Notes under the pieces: generated by a model | Told to the model about the DNA's origin: nothing | The model's input: only the letters and a program-made list of their open reading frames with translations | Database searches by the model: none | Translations under genes and position numbers: made by a program | Source: Palaeococcus ferrophilus DSM 13482 | GTDB lineage: Archaea > Methanobacteriota_B > Thermococci > Thermococcales > Thermococcaceae | Reading direction: 5' to 3' | NCBI RefSeq assembly: GCF_000966265.1 | Contig: NZ_LANF01000019.1 | Span: forward strand, 124,001 to 188,000 | Length of the DNA stretch: 64,000 nucleotides | In this document: piece after piece, positions 35,745 to 42,515 of the stretch | Layout: the number at the start of each line of letters is the position of its first letter | Position numbering within the stretch: position 1 is the first letter of the stretch

Positions 35745-36503
35745 ATGATGCCAGTGGATAGGAAGTCTCTCTTTAAGAGAGTGCCGAGCGGAATTCCTGG
35801 TTTTGATGACCTAATCGAGGGTGGCTTCCCCGAGAACACCACGGTTCTAGTGGCGGGTGGAACCGGTACAGGTAAAACCACGTTCGCTGCCCAGTTCATA
35901 TACAGGGGTGCTGAACTCTACGACGACCCTGGAGTCTTTGTAACCCTCGAGGAGAGGGCAAAGGACATCAGAAGGGAGGTTAAATCCTTCGGATGGGACT
36001 TTAAGAAGTACGAGGATGAGGGCAAGATCGTTATAATAGACGGTGTTAGCTCTTCTGTTGGCCTTCCATCAGAGGAAAAGTTCGCCCTCGAAGACAAGTT
36101 CAACGTGGACAACTTCCTCCGCTACGTTTATCGCGTTGTCAAATCAATAAACGCCAAGCGCCTCGTGATAGACTCTATACCCTCCCTCGCCTTCAGACTT
36201 GCCGAGGAGAGGCAGATCAGGGAAGTGCTCCTTAAGCTCAACACCATACTCCTTGAGATGGGCGTCACCACGGTGCTGACCACGGAGGCCCCCGCCCCCC
36301 AGGAGGGCAGGATCAGCCGCTACGGTATTGAGGAGTACATCGCGAGGGGTGTCGTCCTTCTCGACCTCCAGGAGAGGAACATAGAACTCAAACGCTACCT
36401 CCTCATAAGGAAGATGCGTGAGACCAAGCACTCCATGAGGAAGTACCCCTTCGAGATAACCAGTGATGGAATAGTCGTGTATCCGAGCGGAGAGATATAC
36501 TGA
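35745..36503 (+). CDS. KaiC-like RecA-superfamily ATPase
   Basis: A 252-residue single KaiC domain. It enters with SGIPGFDDLIEGGFPE, has Walker A GGTGTGKTT, a catalytic Glu pair in LEER, and Walker B RLVIDSIPSL. All ATPase residues are intact, unlike the two other family members in this window. Of a cluster of ATGs (35742, 35745, 35748), those after GGTGAT are best. A TTTTATAA box near 35667 gives a ~50-base leader. It is 14 bases upstream of a second ATPase gene. Proposed role: ATP-dependent signalling hub, not a circadian clock. Confidence 0.85.
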   Translation: MMPVDRKSLFKRVPSGIPGFDDLIEGGFPENTTVLVAGGTGTGKTTFAAQFIYRGAELYDDPGVFVTLEERAKDIRREVKSFGWDFKKYEDEGKIVIIDGVSSSVGLPSEEKFALEDKFNVDNFLRYVYRVVKSINAKRLVIDSIPSLAFRLAEERQIREVLLKLNTILLEMGVTTVLTTEAPAPQEGRISRYGIEEYIARGVVLLDLQERNIELKRYLLIRKMRETKHSMRKYPFEITSDGIVVYPSGEIY

Positions 36504-36517
36504 ACCGGGTGATATAG

Positions 36518-37273
36518 GTGCTCCCCCTTGACGGCGAGGAAGTTGAAAGAGAGGTCACTCGAGTTGCTACGGGCGTAATTGACGACCTTATTATGGGGGG
36601 TGTTCCCCGGGGAAGTGTTATCCTCGTTATAGGCGACCCCAAGGCGGGCAAGACGACCTTCGTGAGCCAGTTTATGCACAACCAGCTGCACTACGGTATC
36701 CCAGTAATCAGCATCTTTACGGACATCTCGCGCTACGAGTTCGTGAGCAACGCGATGGACTTTGGCTGGGACTTTGAGAAGTACCTCGACGAGGGACTCT
36801 ACATAATAGACGCCTACACTACCAGGCTCCGCGGGAAGCCGAAGTTCGCCTTCGATGAGGCCATGGTAACCAACGTAAGCGACACAACCCAGATAATAAG
36901 CGCCATAAAGGACATGACGCTCAACATAATGACCAGCAGGAACCCGCCGTTCATAACCGGCGTTATCTCCTCCCTCACCCCCATATTCTTTGAGGCGGAC
37001 AGGAAGCAAATCTACAAGTTTCTGGAGGACCTTAAGGAGCTAGCCCACAGGCAGAAACAGGTGTGGCTGCTCGAGATGAACTCGGGGATAGAGGCCCCCC
37101 ACGTGGAGATGATGGTCAAGGCCATAGTTGACGGCATCATCGAGTTCCGCCTCATGGAGGAGGGAAAAACGCTCAGAAGGTACCTGCGCGTCTACGGAAT
37201 GCGCAGAACAAAGCACGTACTCTCGTGGATTCCCTACGAGATAACGTCGAGGGGTATAAAACTCAATCTTTAA
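36518..37273 (+). CDS. KaiC-like RecA-superfamily ATPase, degenerate Walker B
   Basis: A 251-residue paralogue of the protein at 22849-23568. Walker A is intact (GDPKAGKTT) after IDDLIMGGVPRGS, but the Walker-B strand reads FITGVISSLTPIF with no Asp. A conserved C-terminal signature, YLRVYGMRRTKHVL, is shared with the paralogue. The GTG start follows GGTGAT and lies 14 bases after the intact KaiC gene. An intact and a Walker-B-deficient ATPase side by side suggest a heteromeric complex. Confidence 0.8.
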   Translation: MLPLDGEEVEREVTRVATGVIDDLIMGGVPRGSVILVIGDPKAGKTTFVSQFMHNQLHYGIPVISIFTDISRYEFVSNAMDFGWDFEKYLDEGLYIIDAYTTRLRGKPKFAFDEAMVTNVSDTTQIISAIKDMTLNIMTSRNPPFITGVISSLTPIFFEADRKQIYKFLEDLKELAHRQKQVWLLEMNSGIEAPHVEMMVKAIVDGIIEFRLMEEGKTLRRYLRVYGMRRTKHVLSWIPYEITSRGIKLNL

Positions 37274-38258
37274 TCCCGAGCCCCTCTATTTTTCTGCATA
37301 CCTCCAGGTGGAAGTTGAACTCCTCGAACCACTTTCTCGGGTAAACCTTGAGCTCGTCGAGGCGGGACTTTCCGCCGAATTCGCCGAGGATGTAAACGTT
37401 GTTTACGCTCACCACCCCAAACACGGCCGCGAGGTTGAATATCAGGGAGCGCAGCCCGTAGGCACTCGCAAAAACTTCGTCCGGCTCCTCGTGGGGGTAC
37501 TTAAAGAGAAAGTACTCCACCCCCTCCATTCTCGCTATGTCAGTCATCGCCACGTCCGCCGTGAGAAGGACGGTGAGGGGCGCGTTGTTCTTATCGAAGT
37601 TCTTTATGGTCTTCACGATGCGTTCGTCGTTGGAACGGCCGGAGTTTTCCACTGCCTGAACCTCTATGGCCCTGTACTTCAGCTTTTCAAACTCTCTAAG
37701 GGCCACGTAAGCTGCTTTCCTGGAGCGCTTCTTTCTCCTGTTGTGGAACTCGTCGAGGAGCTCTCCGTGGGGGAGAACCTTTTTCAGGGCCTTAATCTCG
37801 GAGGGGCGGTACTTGAAGTTCATGGCGTTCTCTATCTCCGCCTTGACGAGGTCAACGATTATTATCTCGTGGCTCTTTAGCGGCTCGAAGTTCGAGATGA
37901 AGGAGTGGTAGAGGACGTTGGTGTCGGGGGCGAAGACCACCCCCTTGGTGAGGGACTCGTAGAGCCCCAGCTTCTCCTGGAACTCATCGGCGTTGTCGTA
38001 GGTTATTATACCAGCCGCGAGGAAAGCCTCGTGGAAATCGCGGTACTGGGGGAGTTCGTCGTAGAATTCCCTCTTGTCCCGCAGAAACTCCGAGAACTCC
38101 CTCCTCCCAGTGAGAACTTTTATGTGGTAGCCGCCTTCCACAGGGCGTACCTCAAGGAGATGCATCCCGTAGAGGGGGTACTCCACCCTCAAGCCATTCC
38201 TCTGGAGGAGGTTTATGAGCAGCTGAAGTTCCGCCTTCCGTATTATGAGCTCCCTCAT
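37263..38258 (-). CDS. PIN-domain nuclease with novel N-terminal domain
   Basis: A 331-residue protein. Residues 1-105 have no recognised fold. From residue 108 a PIN-like ribonuclease core follows: FAPDTNVLYHSF (Asp112), the acidic helix VKAEIENAM (Glu141), NDERIVKT and LTADVAMTD. These are the metal-binding acids of VapC-type RNases. The last ~70 residues are again unassigned. It overlaps the CARF-domain gene by four bases (ATGA) and ends a seven-gene operon. The partner suggests a nuclease governed by a cyclic-oligonucleotide or other nucleotide signal. Confidence 0.75.
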   Translation of the reverse strand: MRELIIRKAELQLLINLLQRNGLRVEYPLYGMHLLEVRPVEGGYHIKVLTGRREFSEFLRDKREFYDELPQYRDFHEAFLAAGIITYDNADEFQEKLGLYESLTKGVVFAPDTNVLYHSFISNFEPLKSHEIIIVDLVKAEIENAMNFKYRPSEIKALKKVLPHGELLDEFHNRRKKRSRKAAYVALREFEKLKYRAIEVQAVENSGRSNDERIVKTIKNFDKNNAPLTVLLTADVAMTDIARMEGVEYFLFKYPHEEPDEVFASAYGLRSLIFNLAAVFGVVSVNNVYILGEFGGKSRLDELKVYPRKWFEEFNFHLEVCRKIEGLGIKD

Positions 38259-38725
38259 GTCATCTCCCTCATGAAGTCCCTCAAATGCTGAACGTGGAGG
38301 GGGATCATCATGTAGGGCCTGTCTGCGAAGGACAGCTCCGTTATGGCGAGGTAGTAGACATGGTCTATCCCCTCGTGGAGGCCCTTTATCAGCGTGCCAA
38401 CGACGACGGCCTTTCGTCCGCCTGTTATGTCTACCGCGACCTCAAAACCCTCCGACTTGAGTTTTCTTATGATGGGAACCACCCGCTTTTCCGCCTCCAG
38501 AAAGCTGGCGTTTTCGATAACGACGCTCTCAATCTCGGGGTTGATTCCGAAGGCCTCGGAGATTATCCTGAGTGCCTCCTCGGTCTTCTCGAGCTTTGAT
38601 CTGTAGGCTTCCTCAACAACGATGTAGATGCGTTCGGGGCGGTAGTTCTCCCTCATCAGCACCGCGTAGTAGGAGTTGATGGTCGCCCACGAGGAGCGCC
38701 CGAGCATTGTTATGTAGGCCCTCAT
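38255..38725 (-). CDS. stand-alone CARF-domain protein
   Basis: A 156-residue single-domain protein with the CARF signature DITGGRKAV (Asp99, Thr101, Lys105) before a helix, plus an N-terminal TMLGRSSWA loop. These correspond to the ligand-binding loops of CRISPR-associated Rossmann-fold sensors and of CARF ring nucleases such as Sso2081 (whose key residues are a Ser in the first loop and a Lys after the GG motif). It could sense or cleave cyclic oligoadenylate. No CRISPR array or cas gene is in the window. Cotranslated with the PIN nuclease downstream. Confidence 0.75.
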   Translation of the reverse strand: MRAYITMLGRSSWATINSYYAVLMRENYRPERIYIVVEEAYRSKLEKTEEALRIISEAFGINPEIESVVIENASFLEAEKRVVPIIRKLKSEGFEVAVDITGGRKAVVVGTLIKGLHEGIDHVYYLAITELSFADRPYMMIPLHVQHLRDFMREMT

Positions 38726-38726
38726 A

Positions 38727-39188
38727 CTACTCTATCATGACGAGCCCGTACAAAACACTTTCGGAGAAGTTAATCTCCGTGATGCTCGAGAGCTCTATCC
38801 CCACCGCATCTATGCTGGGCCTCACCTTCTCTGGCATCCTGCATTCACCTGTTCTTTCGAAGGGGCAGTCAAGGCAGAGGTTGCAGTTGCCGGGGAAGAG
38901 GGCAAAGGCGTAGGCTTTTCCCTCCCTGAAAAGCTTGTTCTCAAGCTCGAGGAGGTGATTGAGAACCTCACGCTTCTCCTCCTCGAAACGGGAGTAGTCC
39001 ACCTCGAACTTCACGAGGAGGGCCCTTCTGTAGCTCCTCACCCACTCCCTGGCCTCACCCCACGGGGGAGCGTGGGGAGGGCACGAGGGCCTCTTCCCGT
39101 ACATGGGACAGGAGCGGCACTTCCACACGGGGCGGGGCGAGACGGTGATATCCTCCGCCTCAACCTCCCTTGTGAGGATTACTCTCAT
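38727..39188 (-). CDS. DUF2284 metal-binding protein
   Basis: A 153-residue Cys-rich protein matching the DUF2284 family of predicted metal-binding proteins. It has CRSCPMYGKRPSCPPHAPPW near the N-terminus and a second set, CNLCLDCPF...GECRMPEK, in the C-terminal half; nearly all Cys fall in these two clusters. It probably binds an Fe-S cluster or zinc. Overlaps of four bases with the upstream small gene and one base before the CARF gene place it firmly within the operon. Confidence 0.75.
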   Translation of the reverse strand: MRVILTREVEAEDITVSPRPVWKCRSCPMYGKRPSCPPHAPPWGEAREWVRSYRRALLVKFEVDYSRFEEEKREVLNHLLELENKLFREGKAYAFALFPGNCNLCLDCPFERTGECRMPEKVRPSIDAVGIELSSITEINFSESVLYGLVMIE

Positions 39189-39370
39189 TCCTCTCCCTCG
39201 AGCTCATAAACGACCACGCGGACGCGCTTCCCCTTTAGGGCCTCCTTGAGCGTCCACCAGAGCTCGGTTGGCCTTTCCTGTCGGTGTATAATCTCGTCGT
39301 TCTCCCTTATTTTGACGCGCTCCACTTTCACCTCGTAGAAGACACCCTCCCTGTTGAAGAGCTCCTTCAT
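39185..39370 (-). CDS. small conserved-looking hypothetical protein
   Basis: A 61-residue charged protein, probably a beta-beta-alpha-beta fold. It overlaps both neighbours by four bases (ATGA at each junction) and has GGAGGGATGA upstream, which strongly supports translation. No motif is recognised. It lies between the HAD hydrolase and DUF2284 genes of the HPS-PHI operon. Confidence 0.65.
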   Translation of the reverse strand: MKELFNREGVFYEVKVERVKIRENDEIIHRQERPTELWWTLKEALKGKRVRVVVYELEGEE

Positions 39371-40020
39371 GATTCATCCCTCCTTAGGATTCTCATAAGC
39401 TCCGTGAGGGTTCTCAACTCGTAGTCGGCAAAGTGGTAATCTTCTTCACCGGAGCGGTTTATCCACACGGCCCTCATGCCAACGTTCTTGGCGCCCATGA
39501 CGTCCTGCGTTAGCGAATCTCCCACCATCATGGCCTCCTCGGGCTCAACCCCGAGGCGCTTGAGAGCCTCGAGGAATATTCTGGGCTCGGGTTTTATGGC
39601 CTTTACATCGTCGCGGGTTACGATGGTATCGAAGTAGCCGTCGAGTCCCACCACCCTGAGCTTCAGGCGCTGGTACTCGGGCCCGCTCGTTATTATCCCC
39701 AGCCTGTAGCCGTGTTCCCTGAGCCACTCGAGCATGGGTTTCGTGTCAGGGAACACGGTTATCTTGTGGGGATAGGCCCTCAAAAGCTCCTCGAACCTCA
39801 AGTCAACGTTGAACATCCGGAAGAAGAAGTTCCAGTCGTGCCAGTCGTAGGTGTCCCTCCTTCCCATAATCTCGGCAAGAAAACGCTCCCTGGCCTCTCC
39901 CTTCGTGATTCCAAACTTTCTGGAAATCTGCTCGTAGACCTGGGGCAGAAAGAGCATTATGAGGGACCTCTCGGATAGGAGCGTTTCGTCAATGTCGAAG
40001 AAGAGGGCCCTTACGCTCAT
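39367..40020 (-). CDS. HAD-superfamily hydrolase
   Basis: A 217-residue phosphatase of the HAD superfamily (subfamily IA-like helical cap). Motif I FFDIDETLL, motif II ITSGPEY, motif III KAIKPEP and motif IV MVGDSLTQD are all present, so the enzyme should be active on a phosphorylated metabolite. I start at ATG 40020 because GGTGATTGGG precedes it and the FtsZ-like gene stops five bases upstream. Possible substrates include sugar phosphates linked to the HPS-PHI gene at the operon head. Confidence 0.85.
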   Translation of the reverse strand: MSVRALFFDIDETLLSERSLIMLFLPQVYEQISRKFGITKGEARERFLAEIMGRRDTYDWHDWNFFFRMFNVDLRFEELLRAYPHKITVFPDTKPMLEWLREHGYRLGIITSGPEYQRLKLRVVGLDGYFDTIVTRDDVKAIKPEPRIFLEALKRLGVEPEEAMMVGDSLTQDVMGAKNVGMRAVWINRSGEEDYHFADYELRTLTELMRILRRDES

Positions 40021-40025
40021 CCCAA

Positions 40026-40781
40026 TCACCACTTCTTGATTAGAAGCGCGAGGACTTCAACGTCATCGGCGACCTCTTCGTCTATCTGGACGCCCCATAT
40101 GACGTCCTTCTCCTTTAGTATCTCCTGGAACCGGTGGAGCACCGTGTGGGCATGCGTAAGCGGAACGTTCTTCCCGGCGCGGATGCTTATCAGTCCCCTG
40201 TCCCATATTCCCCAGTGCCAGCTGAAGTCCACTTCATGAAGAAGCCTTATTATGCCGACGTTCCCGCCTCTGACCATGGCGAAGAAGTCCGCGTAGTCAA
40301 CGTTAACGAGCATATCGTTCTCGAGGTAACGGTAGAGCTTTGAGAACATCCCGCCTATTCTCTTTCCGGCGTACTGGAAGGCTTCTTTTATCGAGGCCTC
40401 GCGGTACTCGTTGAGGACCTCCCACAGGGAGTCGTAGAACACCGTCTCAAAGTGCCTCGTCCAGGCCGGCCGCTTCATCGTGACGAGCTCCATGTAAGGG
40501 CTCAGCACATAGGCGAAGCGTACAACGTCCCGGGGTGCATAGAAATCCATGAGTTGGGCAATCTCAATATTCACGGGCTTGTTCTCAAAGACCAGCCACA
40601 TTATGGCGTTCTCGGGAATGTTCTTGAAGAACTCCGCGACGCCTTCCACGAAGGTTCTCTTGTCGAGGAGGTAGTCGGAGGTGTCAACGATAACCCTCTG
40701 GGCGTCATTGACCTCGATGTTTCGCACGATGAGGGAGCCATTGTTCCCTATTCCTATGAAAATATGATTGAAAGGAAGCAT
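40026..40781 (-). CDS. degenerate FtsZ/tubulin-superfamily protein
   Basis: A 251-residue protein that aligns by eye with FtsZ from the middle on. SLWEVL...IKEAFQYAGKRI matches the helix-7 region. MLVNVDYADFFAMV (Asn160, Asp162, Asp165) matches the T7 synergy loop NxDFADV. DVIWGVQIDEEVADDVEV matches the C-terminal IIWGA-x-IDE strand. The N-terminus keeps IGIGNNGS. The GTP-binding G-box (GGGTGTG) is absent; that region reads FENKPVNIEI. At 251 residues it is shorter than FtsZ (~370). It may not bind GTP but could still interact with filaments. The gene begins ten bases after HPS-PHI. Confidence 0.7.
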   Translation of the reverse strand: MLPFNHIFIGIGNNGSLIVRNIEVNDAQRVIVDTSDYLLDKRTFVEGVAEFFKNIPENAIMWLVFENKPVNIEIAQLMDFYAPRDVVRFAYVLSPYMELVTMKRPAWTRHFETVFYDSLWEVLNEYREASIKEAFQYAGKRIGGMFSKLYRYLENDMLVNVDYADFFAMVRGGNVGIIRLLHEVDFSWHWGIWDRGLISIRAGKNVPLTHAHTVLHRFQEILKEKDVIWGVQIDEEVADDVEVLALLIKKW

Positions 40782-40791
40782 GCAAAATCCC

Positions 40792-42012
40792 CTACTCGAG
40801 GGTAGCGTGCTTCCTCTTCATATCCTTTTCGGTCTTCTGGAAAGTCGCCATGAGGAGCGCTATGATTCCGTCGAGGAACACCATGGTGGAATCTTCAAAG
40901 AGCGTGCCCATAGGTGCCGTCCACTTGTACTCCGTGAGCATCTGCCTCGCGATGTAGTCGGTTGGAACGTCCGTCTTGGCCCTTCCGGGGATCGTCACCA
41001 CAACGTCCGCTATCTTTCCGAGGGTCGAGTTGGCGTAGGAGGTTATGGCCACGACCTTTCCGCCCTGCTGCTTGGCTATCTCCGCGGCGTCAACTATCGT
41101 CTTGGTCTCTCCCGAACCGCTGATGGCTATGAGGAGGTCTCCCTCGCCGAAGGCAGGAGTTATGGTCTCACCCACGATGTAAACGTTGAAGTCGAGGTGC
41201 ATGAGCCTCATCCCGAAGGCCTTGCCGACGAGACCGCTCCTTCCGGCGCCGTAGATGAATATCTTGTTCGCGCCTATCATGGCGTCAACCATTCCCCTGA
41301 CCTCTTCGAGCTTGAGGGACTCTGAGACGTGCTCGATGTGCTCCGTTATGTCTTTCATCGCCTTCCTCACGGTCATCATGTACTCTCCCCAGAAGAGGTC
41401 TATAATCTGCCTCGTCACCTTTTCAGGGTCCTGGGCCTTTGTTATGGCACCGCCGACGATGATTATAGTGGCTCCAAGCTCTATGACCTTCGGTATCGTC
41501 TCGAGGTTGAGCCCTCCCGCAACTGCCACGGGGATTTTAACGGCCTTGATGACCTTCTCGAGGTCTTCGAGGGGGCTCTTGCCCTGGAGCTGTTCGTCTA
41601 TCCCCGTGTGCACTAGGATGTAGTCAACGCCCATCGCCTCGAGCTCCTTGGCCCTCTTGACCTTGTCCTTGACGCCTATGAGGTCAACCATGACCCTGAC
41701 GCCGTACCTTCTGGCGACCTTGACGGCGTCCTTTATGGTCTTATCGTCGGCGACCGCGAGAATAGAAACGACATCGGCGCCGTGTCTCGCCGCTATCTCC
41801 ACCTCGAGGGCACCTGTGTCCATGGTCTTTAAATCGGCCACTATCTTCCTGTCCGGGAAGCGGCGCTTCATGAGTTCAACCGCCCTCATGCCCTCCGTCT
41901 TCACGAGGGGAGTTCCCACCTCGAGCCAGTGGGCGCCGCCGCGTGCCGCCTTTTCCGCTATGCTCATAGCCGTTTCGATATCCGTTAAGTCGAGCGCAAC
42001 CTGAAGTATCAT
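40792..42012 (-). CDS. hps-phi: fused hexulose-6-phosphate synthase / 6-phospho-3-hexuloisomerase
   Basis: A 406-residue bifunctional enzyme. Residues 1-~215 are a TIM-barrel hexulose-6-phosphate synthase (ADLKTMDTG, DLIGVKDK, VHTGID, VAGGLN). Residues ~230-406 are the SIS-domain isomerase (IYGAGRSG, AISGSGET). In Thermococcales this fusion runs in reverse, from fructose 6-phosphate to ribulose 5-phosphate plus formaldehyde, supplying pentoses in place of the oxidative pentose pathway. The start is ATG 42012, seven bases after GGAGGT; the longer frame upstream is not translated. It leads a seven-gene operon. Confidence 0.92.
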   Translation of the reverse strand: MILQVALDLTDIETAMSIAEKAARGGAHWLEVGTPLVKTEGMRAVELMKRRFPDRKIVADLKTMDTGALEVEIAARHGADVVSILAVADDKTIKDAVKVARRYGVRVMVDLIGVKDKVKRAKELEAMGVDYILVHTGIDEQLQGKSPLEDLEKVIKAVKIPVAVAGGLNLETIPKVIELGATIIIVGGAITKAQDPEKVTRQIIDLFWGEYMMTVRKAMKDITEHIEHVSESLKLEEVRGMVDAMIGANKIFIYGAGRSGLVGKAFGMRLMHLDFNVYIVGETITPAFGEGDLLIAISGSGETKTIVDAAEIAKQQGGKVVAITSYANSTLGKIADVVVTIPGRAKTDVPTDYIARQMLTEYKWTAPMGTLFEDSTMVFLDGIIALLMATFQKTEKDMKRKHATLE

Positions 42013-42166
42013 CTTTAGTACCTCCAGAGGCTGTCGGCTTAACATCAATAGTCCACTTCTTAAGCTTAACCCTTGGACGTTTTGCCATGAAAGTGGCAAT
42101 CAGAAGAGACCTATCTCCATGACCTCCTCCTCGCCCTAAAGGATGGGGTTTTCACAGAGGAAACCC

Positions 42167-42469
42167 CTACCCCAAGGGCGGAGAGGTTCGAGGGGTCTTC
42201 ATTAGAACCCAATTTACGTTGGGTTCTTCGAACTCCTCTGGGGTGGCCATACCCCCATTACCCCTACCCCCAGCTAAAGCTGGAAGGCTCGGGGTTATGC
42301 TTCCTATGGCTTTTTTCAAAATATTGAAAGCACCAACCAACTCAGCATTCATAACGACACCCTCCCTATGGCACTTAAACAAACCTCTAACAAAGCGAGC
42401 ATTCTTATGGCGTTGGCCACAGAGAGGGCAAACCTGAGAAGTGAAAGCCTCATCAACGAGCTTAACCAC
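42167..42469 (-). pseudogene. TnpB C-terminal fragment
   Basis: An open frame of 100 codons starts at an internal GTG. It encodes the TnpB zinc-finger region (SQVCPLCGQRHKN, then FKCHREG) and the last RuvC segment MNAELVGAFNIL. The second zinc Cys pair is broken: only one Cys remains. The RuvC-III Asp of the usual NADLVGAFNIL is Glu here. About 300 upstream codons are missing. The final ~40 codons read through the structured element end. It is not a functional nuclease. Confidence 0.75.
42186..42300 (-). ncRNA. possible omega-RNA relic of the IS605-type element
   Basis: The region behind tnpB has two strong stem-loops: GAACCCAA-TTTACG-TTGGGTTC at 42206-42227 and CCAGCT-AA-AGCTGG at 42271-42284. 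In IS200/IS605 elements the tnpB 3' end and right end are transcribed as the guide (omega) RNA, and this placement fits. Whether it is still expressed cannot be told from sequence. Confidence 0.4.
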
Positions 42470-42515
42470 AATACCTCCTGATTTGAGGCTGATTTTTAGA
42501 ATTCTCTACCCCGCC

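Noticed and set aside
22849-37273. A circadian clock based on KaiC
   Set aside because: The KaiC-like proteins are single-domain archaeal types, two lack Walker-B Asp, and there are no KaiA or KaiB genes.
37263-38725. Part of a type III CRISPR-Cas locus
   Set aside because: No cas genes or repeat arrays are present in the window; the CARF/PIN genes sit in an unrelated operon.
42167-42469. A 100-residue zinc-finger protein gene
   Set aside because: It is the C-terminal remnant of TnpB inside IS605-type ends, with a broken zinc site and an internal GTG as start.
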